From Pseudomonadota bacterium (lineage in GTDB: Bacteria; Pseudomonadota; Gammaproteobacteria; Magnimaribacterales; D2472): 44,613 nucleotides of DNA. Shown here in pieces: positions 15,436 to 24,092 of this stretch (position 1 is the stretch's first letter; every line of letters begins with the position of its first letter). The DNA is taken from positions 1 through 44,613 of the forward strand of contig JAOMBK010000002.1 in assembly GCA_028344535.1 (NCBI GenBank). Reading direction: 5' to 3'. The translations under genes were made by a program, and so were the position numbers. A model generated the notes under the pieces. That model did not search any database and was not told the origin of the DNA. It was given only the letters and a program-made list of their open reading frames with translations.

Positions 15436-17439
15436 ATGGATACAAAGTACTTATTCAAAAGACATAACACCTATTGGGTAAAAGTTGCCGTTCCTAAAGA
15501 TCTTCGTAAAGACCTAGGTTTTGATCTAAGAACTTCTTTGCACACTCATGAATTATCCGAAGCTCAAAAACTGAGAGAAGCCGTTGTAGAAGATTTTAAA
15601 TCTCAAATATTTGCAGCCAAGGAAAACCTCAAACAGCCCAATGGAAAAACGCCTGTTAAAACTTTTATGCCAGTAACTGATACTTCTGATCCTCAGTATT
15701 ATCATAAAGTAGTTGATTGTCAGTATGCATGCCCAGCTCATACACCTGTTCCAGAATATATTAGAAAAATATCTCAAAATGAATATACCGAAGCCTATAT
15801 GATTAATTGGGAGTCGAATGTATTCCCTGGAATCCTTGGTAGAACATGCGATAGGCCTTGTGAACCAGCTTGTAGAAGAACAAGAACTCATGAAAAACCT
15901 GTTGCTATATGTAGACTAAAAAGAGTTGCGGCTGATTTTAAAGATGATGTTTCAGATTTATTGCCTAAAGCGCCTGATAAAAGCAATGGGAAAAAAATTG
16001 CCCTCATTGGAGGTGGACCGGCATCCCTAACTGTTGCAAGAGATCTGATTGTAATGGGATATGAGTGCATGCTTTTTGAAAAAGATCCGCAGGCAGGCGG
16101 TTTAATGAGAACAAATATCCCATCATTTAGACTTCCAGAGGAAGTCTTGGATGCTGAGGTTGATCAGATTCTTAATATGGGATTAAAAACAAAATTTAAT
16201 TCTGAGATCACTAGCCTGAAAGATTTCTTAAAAGAAGATTTTGATGCAGTTTTTATTGGAACCGGTGCTCCAAAAGGAAAAGATTTAAATATTGATGGTC
16301 GCGAGGATGCTAGTGCCAATATTCATATAGGCATAGATTTTTTAACAAGTATTGCCTTTGAGCATATTGATTCTATTGGAAAAAAAGTCATTGTTCTGGG
16401 GGGTGGTAACACTGCGATGGATTGCTGTAGATCCTCTTTAAGATTAGGCGCTGAAGATGTAAAGGTTGTAGTCAGAAGTCCCTTTTCTCAAATGAAAGCA
16501 TCTGAATGGGAAATAGAGGATGCGATGGAAGAAAACATCCCAATTCTTGAAAACCATGTTCCTAAAAAATTTCTTCATGAAGCTAGAAAGTTGGTTGGCA
16601 TGGAATTTCAAAAAGTTGAAGCAGTATTCGATGACAATGGAAATCGATCACTTGTTCCAACGAGTGATGAACCAGTTATTCTTGAGTGTGATGATGTGTT
16701 AGTGGCTATTGGCCAAGATAATTCCTTTGAATGGATAGAGCGAGATATTGGCCTAGAATTTGGAGAATGGGATATGCCTGTTGTTAATCCTACAACTTTT
16801 CAATCAACTCATCCAAAAGTCTTTTTTGGCGGAGATGCTGCATGGGGGCCTGAAAATATTATCTGGGCTGCAGCCCATGGACATCAGGCTGCGATTTCCA
16901 TTCATAAGTTTTGTCAAGATGAAGACATTAATGATAGACCAGCTCCTGGTACCAATTTAGTAAGTCAAAAAATGGGGCTTCATGAGTGGTCTTATGATAA
17001 TGATATTTCTCAGGCCAAAAGATTTCTAGTACCCAAAGCAGATCAAGATACAGCACTAAAAAGCTTAAAAATTGAGGTTGAGAAAGGCTTTGATGCAAAT
17101 TTAGCTATGGAAGAAGCACAAAGGTGCTTGAATTGTGATGTGCAAACTGTTTTTTCTGAAGGTTTGTGCATTGAGTGTGATGCTTGTGTAGATATTTGCC
17201 CTACAGATTGTATTAATTTTATGTTTAATGGTCCTGAAGATGAGGTAAGGCATAATACTAGAATTCCTGCTTTAAACATTGAACAAGATCTTTTGGTTTC
17301 TAAAATCTTGCCAACTAAAAGAACTATGTTTAAAGATGAAGATGTTTGCCTGCATTGTGGTTTATGTGCAGAAAGATGCCCTACTGGTGCTTGGGACATG
17401 CAAACATTTCTATATGAAGAAGCTAAGGTCTATTCATGA
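15436..17439 (+). CDS. korC: GltD-like flavoprotein/ferredoxin subunit of a 2-oxoacid oxidoreductase, with an N-terminal DUF6538-like segment
   Basis: FAD-dependent pyridine-nucleotide oxidoreductase with iron-sulfur clusters, expected to pass electrons between the Kor enzyme and NAD(P). Residues 1-60 (YLFKRHNTYWVKVAVPKDL, then LRTSLHTHELSEAQKL) look like DUF6538, the N-terminal piece of some tyrosine recombinases. Residues 80-160 form the GltD-type N-terminal cluster domain (Cys95, 99, 138, 142, 146). FAD binding is at IGGGPA (191-196) and NAD(P) binding at LGGGNTA (321-327). Two C-terminal 4Fe-4S sites have Cys578/581/584/588 and Cys638/641/644/648. The family resembles the KorC subunit described for 2-oxoglutarate:NAD(P) oxidoreductase of Thauera/Azoarcus, hence the symbol. 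Its ATGA overlap with the next gene shows translational coupling. Confidence 0.85.
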   Translation: MDTKYLFKRHNTYWVKVAVPKDLRKDLGFDLRTSLHTHELSEAQKLREAVVEDFKSQIFAAKENLKQPNGKTPVKTFMPVTDTSDPQYYHKVVDCQYACPAHTPVPEYIRKISQNEYTEAYMINWESNVFPGILGRTCDRPCEPACRRTRTHEKPVAICRLKRVAADFKDDVSDLLPKAPDKSNGKKIALIGGGPASLTVARDLIVMGYECMLFEKDPQAGGLMRTNIPSFRLPEEVLDAEVDQILNMGLKTKFNSEITSLKDFLKEDFDAVFIGTGAPKGKDLNIDGREDASANIHIGIDFLTSIAFEHIDSIGKKVIVLGGGNTAMDCCRSSLRLGAEDVKVVVRSPFSQMKASEWEIEDAMEENIPILENHVPKKFLHEARKLVGMEFQKVEAVFDDNGNRSLVPTSDEPVILECDDVLVAIGQDNSFEWIERDIGLEFGEWDMPVVNPTTFQSTHPKVFFGGDAAWGPENIIWAAAHGHQAAISIHKFCQDEDINDRPAPGTNLVSQKMGLHEWSYDNDISQAKRFLVPKADQDTALKSLKIEVEKGFDANLAMEEAQRCLNCDVQTVFSEGLCIECDACVDICPTDCINFMFNGPEDEVRHNTRIPALNIEQDLLVSKILPTKRTMFKDEDVCLHCGLCAERCPTGAWDMQTFLYEEAKVYS

Positions 17440-19268
17440 GCAAACTTGCCTCAATCAATGAGTTTGTTATTAAGTTTGCTAATGTAAACGGCTCAGGTTC
17501 AGCAAGCGCAAATCAAATGATTGCAAAAGGAATATTTAGATCAGGCATTCCTGTTAGCCCAAAAAATATTTTTCCATCGAACATTCAAGGCCTTCCAACA
17601 TGGTTTGAGATAAGAGCAAGTGAAAAAGGATATCTGGGACGTAAAGCTGGTATCGATTTCATGGTTGCAATGAACCCCCAATCATATATCCAAGACGTTG
17701 CTGAAATTAATCCCGGCGGATATCTTTTATATGATTCTTCATGGAAAAGAGAATTTCATAGAGAGGACATCAACATTATTGAGGTACCTCTAACTTCATT
17801 ATGTGTTGATGAATTCCAAAACCCTAAAACAAGACTATTATTTAAAAACCTTGTATATGTTGGTGCTTTGTCATATTTAATGAGTATTAAGAAAGATATT
17901 TTTATTGAGCTCATTGAAGAACAATTTAAAGGTAAGGAGAAGCTGATTGCGCCTAATGTTCAAGCATTAGAGATGGGTTTTAATTATGCAAAAAAACACC
18001 TGGTTGATGCTTGTGATATCAAAGTTAATCAAAAAAACTTAACAGATGGAATGATCCTCACTAACGGAAACAATGCGGGCGGATTAGGTTGTGTCTATGG
18101 AGGAGCAACAGTGTGTGCTTGGTATCCCATTACTCCATCAACATCGCTTGCCGAATCTTATAAAAAATATTGTGATCAATTTCGGGTTGATGAAAAAACT
18201 GGAAAAAATAAATTTGCCTTTGTGCAAGCCGAGGATGAGCTTGCATCAATTGGAATGGCAATTGGTGCAAATTGGAATGGTGCAAGAGCTTTTACAGCAA
18301 CAAGCGGTCCTGGAATATCACTCATGACAGAATTTGTCGGTTTGGCTTATTTTGCTGAAATTCCAGTAGTCATTTTTAATATTCAAAGAGGTGGTCCTTC
18401 TACTGGCATGCCTACAAGAACCCAGCAATCAGATATCTTGTCTTGTGCCTATGCCTCCCATGGGGATACTAAACATGTGATGTTGATTCCCTCTGATCCA
18501 AAAGAATGCTTTGAATTTGCCGCTGAGTCATTTGATATATCTGACCGCCTTCAAACCCCTGTTTTTGTATTATCAGATCTAGATATTGGAATGAACGATT
18601 GGACGTGTCCAGAATTTGAGTGGGATGATGCTAGAGAGTTTGATAGGGGTAAAGTTTTGTCTAAAGATGATCTAGATAAGATGGAATCATGGGGCAGATA
18701 TCTTGATGCTGATGGGGATGGTATTCCATTTAGAACACTCCCCGGTACTCATCCTGAAAAAGGTGCATACTTTACTCGAGGAAGTTCGCATGATGAATAT
18801 GCCAGGTATGTTGAAGATGGTGAGATTAATGCGAGAAACCTTTCAAGAATTTTAAAAAAATTTGAAGGTGCTCATAAATTTTTACCTAAGCCCATCTTCA
18901 AACAAGACATTAATGCTAGTTCAAAAGGATTAATTTACTTTGGCAGCACAGAAGCAGCAATGCAAGAGTCTCTAGATCAACTTTCTGCATCAGGCTTTCC
19001 AATAGATGCAATGAGAGTACGGTCTTTTCCTTTTAGTGCTGAAGTATGGGATTTTATAGATCAACATGAATTTGTTTTTCTTGTGGAACAAAATAGAGAT
19101 GCGCAAATGAAAACTCTGATGCTATCGGAAGGAAATATCAATCCAGAAAAATTTATTTCAGTTTTATCTTTTGATGGTGCTCCAATTACTGCTGATTTTA
19201 TTTCAGAGTCAATCATCGAAATTATGTCAGATAAAGATACTTCTAAAACTGCCGAGGAGATTAAATGA
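17436..19268 (+). CDS. korA: 2-oxoacid:acceptor oxidoreductase, fused gamma-alpha subunit
   Basis: Catalytic subunit of a thiamine-dependent 2-oxoacid oxidoreductase, probably for 2-oxoglutarate. Residues 1-190 are the gamma domain (GSGSASANQMIAKGIF, near GYLGRKAGIDF). Residues 200-610 are the alpha domain, with the conserved YPITPST motif, the EDELASIGMAIGA helix and TSGPGISLMTEF. Gamma-alpha fusion and the roughly 610-residue length match the oxygen-tolerant KorA of aerobes such as Mycobacterium. It overlaps the flavoprotein gene by 4 bases and the beta gene by 4 bases (ATGA in each case), so the three are made in step. Substrate (2-oxoglutarate, pyruvate or branched-chain 2-oxoacid) is not decided by sequence reading alone. 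Confidence 0.9.
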   Translation: MSKLASINEFVIKFANVNGSGSASANQMIAKGIFRSGIPVSPKNIFPSNIQGLPTWFEIRASEKGYLGRKAGIDFMVAMNPQSYIQDVAEINPGGYLLYDSSWKREFHREDINIIEVPLTSLCVDEFQNPKTRLLFKNLVYVGALSYLMSIKKDIFIELIEEQFKGKEKLIAPNVQALEMGFNYAKKHLVDACDIKVNQKNLTDGMILTNGNNAGGLGCVYGGATVCAWYPITPSTSLAESYKKYCDQFRVDEKTGKNKFAFVQAEDELASIGMAIGANWNGARAFTATSGPGISLMTEFVGLAYFAEIPVVIFNIQRGGPSTGMPTRTQQSDILSCAYASHGDTKHVMLIPSDPKECFEFAAESFDISDRLQTPVFVLSDLDIGMNDWTCPEFEWDDAREFDRGKVLSKDDLDKMESWGRYLDADGDGIPFRTLPGTHPEKGAYFTRGSSHDEYARYVEDGEINARNLSRILKKFEGAHKFLPKPIFKQDINASSKGLIYFGSTEAAMQESLDQLSASGFPIDAMRVRSFPFSAEVWDFIDQHEFVFLVEQNRDAQMKTLMLSEGNINPEKFISVLSFDGAPITADFISESIIEIMSDKDTSKTAEEIK

Positions 19269-20320
19269 CTTATATTATCAAACCCGTTAATCATCATCCA
19301 AATCTTGAAAAAAATGCTCTTGGATTAACAAGAAGAGATTATGAGGGAACTATCTCAACTTTATGTGCTGGATGTGGTCATGATTCTATAAGCGCTGCTG
19401 TAATAGAGGCTTGTTATGATCTAAGCCTTGCCTCAGATCAAATCGCAAAACTATCAGGAATTGGGTGCTCATCTAAATCGCCCTCTTATTTTTTAAATCA
19501 AGCCCACGGTTTTAATTCTGTCCATGGCAGGATGCCATCAGTCGCAACGGGAGCCAACCTTGGAAATCAAGACTTGCTATATTTAGGAGTCTCAGGAGAT
19601 GGTGATACAGCAGGAATAGGCATAGGGCAGTTTATGCATGCTGCTAGAAGACAACTTAATATAACTTACATCGTTGAAAATAATGGGACTTACGGCCTTA
19701 CTAAAGGTCAATTTTCTGCAACCAATGATCAAGGCTCAAAGAGTAAATATGGAGAAGAAAATGTATTAGCACCAATTGATCTCGCCGCAATGGCAATTCA
19801 GCTTGGAGCCGGGTTTGTTGGAAGAAGTTTCTCCGGAGATAAAGATCAATTAGTTCCTCTATTAAAAGCAGCCATGAAATTTAAAGGATTTTCACTGATA
19901 GATATTATTTCTCCTTGTGTAACGTTTAATAATCATGTGGGCTCAACAAAAAGCTATGATCATATAAGAGAGCATAATGAATCCGTATCAAGCCTTGACT
20001 TCGTTCCAATTGGGCAAGAAATTAAGACAAGCTACAACGAAGGATCTAAAGTCGATGTGCCCTTGCATGATGGTGCAATACTTACACTTGAAAAACTTTC
20101 AAAGAAATATAATCCACTTGATAAAGGCTTAGCAGTACAAAGTTTAAACGAGGCTGAGAAAAATGGAAAAGTGCTTACTGGATTATTGTACATAAACCCT
20201 GAAATAAAAGATCATGCTGAAATTCTAAATATTTCTGATACGCCGCTGAACCAATTTTCTGATAAAGAATTGTGTCCAGGATCAAATAAGCTTGCAAAAG
20301 TTAATGCAAGTTTGAATTAA
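19265..20320 (+). CDS. korB: 2-oxoacid:acceptor oxidoreductase, beta (TPP-binding) subunit
   Basis: The thiamine diphosphate and 4Fe-4S subunit, partner of the upstream gamma-alpha protein. The TPP motif runs from GDGD (residues 111-114) to ENNGTYGLT (138-146). The four cluster cysteines are all present: Cys34 and Cys37 (CAGCGH), Cys68 (GIGCSS) and Cys218 (SPCVTF). HGRMPSVATGANL is the usual loop before the TPP motif. At 351 residues it matches KorB. It is the last gene of the coupled operon; the next gene is on the other strand 20 bases downstream, with no obvious intrinsic terminator. Confidence 0.92.
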   Translation: MTYIIKPVNHHPNLEKNALGLTRRDYEGTISTLCAGCGHDSISAAVIEACYDLSLASDQIAKLSGIGCSSKSPSYFLNQAHGFNSVHGRMPSVATGANLGNQDLLYLGVSGDGDTAGIGIGQFMHAARRQLNITYIVENNGTYGLTKGQFSATNDQGSKSKYGEENVLAPIDLAAMAIQLGAGFVGRSFSGDKDQLVPLLKAAMKFKGFSLIDIISPCVTFNNHVGSTKSYDHIREHNESVSSLDFVPIGQEIKTSYNEGSKVDVPLHDGAILTLEKLSKKYNPLDKGLAVQSLNEAEKNGKVLTGLLYINPEIKDHAEILNISDTPLNQFSDKELCPGSNKLAKVNASLN

Positions 20321-20340
20321 TCAAAGCCTTAAAGTAAAAA

Positions 20341-20583
20341 TTAAAATTTATTTTGGTCATAAGATTTATGTCGACCTACACTGAAGCTTCTTTTGGCTAA
20401 ATGTTTTGTTGACCTGCCGTGCACTCGTTTTCTCCATGATTTATAAGAAGAAGATTTTAAATTATCTTTCATTAACTGCTTCACGCCTTGCTCATTCAAG
20501 CCAAACTGGACTTCAATAGCATCAAAAGGAGTTCTATCCTCCCAAGCCATCTCAATAATTCTAGAAATATCCGATTTTTTCAT
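20341..20583 (-). CDS. DUF2805/TIGR03643-family small protein
   Basis: An 80-residue basic protein. Its first 60 residues follow the TIGR03643/DUF2805 pattern closely: RIIEMAWEDRTPFDAIEVQF, then MKDNLKSSSYKSWRKRV and GRSTKH. The middle reads like a small helix-turn-helix, and the tail is rich in Arg, Lys and His, so nucleic-acid binding is likely, but no function is known. It is convergent with korB and divergent from the YczE-like gene (112 bases between starts). Confidence 0.88.
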   Translation of the reverse strand: MKKSDISRIIEMAWEDRTPFDAIEVQFGLNEQGVKQLMKDNLKSSSYKSWRKRVHGRSTKHLAKRSFSVGRHKSYDQNKF

Positions 20584-20695
20584 TTATAAGATTATATTTG
20601 AATTCACAAGATGCTGATTTATTTTTAGTAATAAAGAAGTATTTTCTCATCCCTTAACATAAACTATCGAAATCAAAATTTAACAAAGTTTAGTT

Positions 20696-21346
20696 ATGAA
20701 AATTTTTTCGATAAGATCTGTGCCCGCAACTCATTGGAGCTCAGATAAACCGTTAAATTTTTCACCTAAACCCCTTACAGTCTTTATTCTCTGCATTGGT
20801 TTATTATTATTTGGATTAGGCGAGTCACTTATTATTACTGCATCAGTTGGAATGAGTCCATGGACTGTTTTAGCTGAAGGACTCTCTATAACAACTGGGC
20901 TGAGTATAGGCGCTCTTACTTTTTTAATAAGTCTTGGAGTGCTATTGCTATGGATCCCATTAAAGCAACAGGCAGGAATTGGAACAATATTAAATGTAAT
21001 TATAATTGCGGCAGTTATTGAATGGTCTCTACCTTACCTTCCCCACCCAGAAACTTATGCAATGCAAATATTACAGGCCATACTAGGAACATTAGTGGTT
21101 GGTATTGCAAGTGGTATATATTTAATAGCAAATCTAGGCCCAGGCCCCAGAGATGGTCTAATGACTGGCTGCCAAAGAGCAACCAATCTGCCAATTGCTT
21201 GGGTAAGAGTGTTTTTAGAGATAACTGTTATTTCTGTTGGTTGGATGCTGGGTGGAACAATTGGTCTTGCAACTGTTATCTTTGCCTTTGGAGTTGGTCC
21301 AGCAGTCTCAATAGGCCTTTATTGCATAGCCTCAATATCTAGATAA
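20696..21346 (+). CDS. YczE/YitT-like integral membrane protein
   Basis: A 216-residue membrane protein with about five or six helices. The family features are the N-terminal LLLFGLGESLIITASVGMSP helix and GPGPRDGLMTG in the loop before the last helices. YczE proteins (COG2364) are predicted transporters of unknown substrate; one member in Bacillus affects antibiotic synthesis. About 30 polar residues precede the first helix. It is monocistronic, ending at a strong bidirectional terminator shared with the second TonB receptor gene. Confidence 0.85.
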   Translation: MKIFSIRSVPATHWSSDKPLNFSPKPLTVFILCIGLLLFGLGESLIITASVGMSPWTVLAEGLSITTGLSIGALTFLISLGVLLLWIPLKQQAGIGTILNVIIIAAVIEWSLPYLPHPETYAMQILQAILGTLVVGIASGIYLIANLGPGPRDGLMTGCQRATNLPIAWVRVFLEITVISVGWMLGGTIGLATVIFAFGVGPAVSIGLYCIASISR

Positions 21347-21360
21347 TAATTTTCTTGCAA

Positions 21361-21391
21361 AAAAAAGGGTGCTATTAAGCACCCTTTTTTT
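21361..21391. terminator. Bidirectional terminator between the YczE-like gene and the second TonB receptor
   Basis: A 13-bp stem AAAAAAGGGTGCT / AGCACCCTTTTTT with loop ATTA. A- and T-runs flank both sides, so it can stop transcription from the plus-strand gene ending at 21346 and from the minus-strand receptor ending at 21407. Confidence 0.9.
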
Positions 21392-21406
21392 ATCTAAAAA
21401 CCTGTC

Positions 21407-23926
21407 TTAGAAATTGTAACCAGCTTTTAAATACCAGAAAGCGCCTTCGATACCATAAGGAGAAGTTTCATAATAAATTCCTCCAAGCACATTTCCAGGA
21501 ACACCTTCGCCTTTAGCACCAGCTGAACCATCAATTTTAAGAGCCTCTGTATCAAATAAGTTTTGAACACCCGCTGAAAGATAGAAATTATCTGTAAGAT
21601 CAATGCTCACTGATGCATCAACAGTCCATTCAGCGTCTGAAGTTGTGCCAAACCAATCAGCATGAACAGCATAATACTCACCATACATATTTGCACGAAC
21701 AAATGAGCTAACCCTATCGCTCCATGTTTGGGCAACAGTGATAGTCATTCTGTCTTCAGGAAGACCTTCTTCAAGACGTCTAATTTTTGAAGCACCTGTT
21801 ACAGCACCAGAGTTAGTGACTTCTGTTTCAGTATGATTCCATGCAGCACTTATGTCTGCATCAGCACCAAATAGCATAGTGCTATAAGTTGCAACTAAGT
21901 CATATCCAGTAGTTTCTGTATCAAAGTCATTAGTAAAGTAATTTACTTGTCCAATTAGTTCTGGATTAGGGATTCCAGCAGCACCCATTGCAGCAACCTG
22001 TGCAGCTGTAGGAGCAGCATTACTCGTTAGAGCAACCCTATCTTCAAGTTCAATAACAAAGAAATCAGCTGTTAATGATAAATCACCAGCATCATAAACA
22101 AGACCAAATGATGTGTTAGTTGCTTCTTCAGGCTTTAATTGTCCAGCACCAAGCTTGAAACCTGGTAATGTTTGAGCCTGAGTTAACTGACCATCAACAA
22201 GAGTTGTTTGAGTGTTTACTACGTTAACTTGGCCTTGAGTTGGAGCTCTGAAACCAGTACTTGTAGAGGCACGCCATGCTAGATTTTCTGAAACTTGATA
22301 TCTTGCATTAAGTTTAAAGTCATTTGTATCGCCAAATGTTGAGTAGTCCTCGTATCTGAATGAACCACCCAAAAGAAGCTCATCACTTACTTGATTTTCT
22401 AAATCAACATATAAACCATAACTTCTTCTTGTAAAGGCACCTTGTGAATCAGGAGAAAATCCTGCAAATCCATGAGAGCCAACATTGAAGCCTTGAAGAG
22501 CATATTTACCAGCTTTCCAGGAAGCTTCTTCACCAGAAATTACTTCAAATGTTTCCTCTCTCCATTCAGCACCATATGCAATAGTCATAGAATCTACGAC
22601 TCTTGTTAGGTCAAAGTTGAAAACTTTTTCCAGTTCAATGTATGAACCAGTGTAGAAATTACGTGGAGTATCAGGGCCCATTGAAGGGTTTACAGTATTA
22701 TTAAGACCAAAGTCAGCTTCATTTCTACCAACTGATCCACTTAAATCATAAGAATGGCCACTTAGGAAGCCATCTGTAATATCACCTCTTCTACCAATTG
22801 TAAGGGATGTATCAGTGATATTACCCAAGAATCTTGGTGTATAACCGCCAGGAGCAATTTCATTCATTAAGAAACAGCTTGGATCAGCCATTATCGCATC
22901 TCTTACAGCATAATTTGAAGGATCCACTTGTCCAGAGGCACCAGTACCATATGAACATGTTCCGTCCACATTACCCACTGCTCTGTAATCACCAATTGTG
23001 AAAACCCCACTTCTGCCGTCTGGATTACGATAATAGAATCCACCATCTACATCTCTTTCAGAATAGTTACCGAACATATAAGATTCAGAACCATCACTAT
23101 TAGTGACACCTGAGTTCATAAAAAAAGTAACATCATCGTCAACTATAGGAGCACCCCAAATTTGACAAGGGTTTGCAACCGCTGAATTGCCACCAGCAAC
23201 CAAAGAAGCACAATCAGGTCTTTGCTCACTTCTTGAAGTGTCATCAGCCTGCCTGATTTGGAAACTCGTTGTAACAAATCCATCTTGACCTAATGGCATA
23301 CCATATTTACCAGCGATAGTAGTTGTGGCACCATCACCTTCAGTGTATTCACCCATTTTGTAAGAAAGACTTCCGCCTTCTGATATATCATCTAAGACAA
23401 AGTTAATTACACCTGCAATAGCATCTGATCCATATTGAGCTGAAGCACCATCTCTGAGGACTTCTACTCTTTTTAATGCAATTGCTGGGATCACAGAAAT
23501 ATCTGCACCCTGAGATCCATCATTTACACCGCCACCTTGGAATGCAATAACTGATGCGTGATGACGTCTTTTACCGTTTGTAAAAATCAACGTACTGTCA
23601 GCTGATAAACCTCTTAAATTAGCAGGACGAATCATACTGGCAGCATCACTAATAGGCTGCAAGTGGACATTCAATGAAGGAACGCTACCTTGAAGCTGCA
23701 TAAGTAGATCATCTGTACCAGTTTTACTGATATCTTCTGCACTTAAAACATCAACAGGCACTGGGGAACTAGATACTGATCTAGGCTTTCCACGAGTACC
23801 AATGCTGACAACTTCTTCTACGAATTCGCTGTCTTGTGAAAATGTATCAACTGAAAGCATTGAGCTTAAAGCAAACACTGTTATTAAGCATAGCCTTGAA
23901 CCTGTCCAAAAAGCTTTATTTAACAT
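21407..23926 (-). CDS. TonB-dependent outer-membrane receptor
   Basis: Outer-membrane active-transport receptor of 839 residues. A signal peptide (about 1-31, with LCLITVFALSSML) is followed by a TonB-box-like EFVEEVVSIGTRG. The plug has NLRGLSADSTLIFTNGKRRH and VEVLRDGASAQYGSDAIAG, which mark the subfamily with the 'NGKRRH' plug signature common in marine and sphingomonad receptors. The barrel ends WYLKAGYNF with a terminal Phe. AGGGAGA precedes the ATG. It lies 166 bases downstream of putA on the same strand, so joint transcription is possible but the gap allows its own promoter. The substrate is unknown; peptides would be reasonable next to a proline catabolic gene, but this is speculation. 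Confidence 0.95.
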   Translation of the reverse strand: MLNKAFWTGSRLCLITVFALSSMLSVDTFSQDSEFVEEVVSIGTRGKPRSVSSSPVPVDVLSAEDISKTGTDDLLMQLQGSVPSLNVHLQPISDAASMIRPANLRGLSADSTLIFTNGKRRHHASVIAFQGGGVNDGSQGADISVIPAIALKRVEVLRDGASAQYGSDAIAGVINFVLDDISEGGSLSYKMGEYTEGDGATTTIAGKYGMPLGQDGFVTTSFQIRQADDTSRSEQRPDCASLVAGGNSAVANPCQIWGAPIVDDDVTFFMNSGVTNSDGSESYMFGNYSERDVDGGFYYRNPDGRSGVFTIGDYRAVGNVDGTCSYGTGASGQVDPSNYAVRDAIMADPSCFLMNEIAPGGYTPRFLGNITDTSLTIGRRGDITDGFLSGHSYDLSGSVGRNEADFGLNNTVNPSMGPDTPRNFYTGSYIELEKVFNFDLTRVVDSMTIAYGAEWREETFEVISGEEASWKAGKYALQGFNVGSHGFAGFSPDSQGAFTRRSYGLYVDLENQVSDELLLGGSFRYEDYSTFGDTNDFKLNARYQVSENLAWRASTSTGFRAPTQGQVNVVNTQTTLVDGQLTQAQTLPGFKLGAGQLKPEEATNTSFGLVYDAGDLSLTADFFVIELEDRVALTSNAAPTAAQVAAMGAAGIPNPELIGQVNYFTNDFDTETTGYDLVATYSTMLFGADADISAAWNHTETEVTNSGAVTGASKIRRLEEGLPEDRMTITVAQTWSDRVSSFVRANMYGEYYAVHADWFGTTSDAEWTVDASVSIDLTDNFYLSAGVQNLFDTEALKIDGSAGAKGEGVPGNVLGGIYYETSPYGIEGAFWYLKAGYNF

Positions 23927-24092
23927 AATTATCTCCCTAAGAATAGATAAACAAAATTAATTTATGGTGCTTTATACACCAAATCAGCTGTTTTAGCGAA
24001 TTAAAATTGGAATAATTGAAAGAAAATGTTGTAGTTATAAGCTTTGTTACACCTCATGTAGCAAAAAACTAAGTGTTTAAGTGCTATTAATA

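Noticed and set aside
15436..15640. DUF6538-like segment as evidence for an integrated phage or island
   Set aside because: There is no recombinase catalytic domain, no attachment repeat and no tRNA, and the frame runs intact into a complete enzyme operon.
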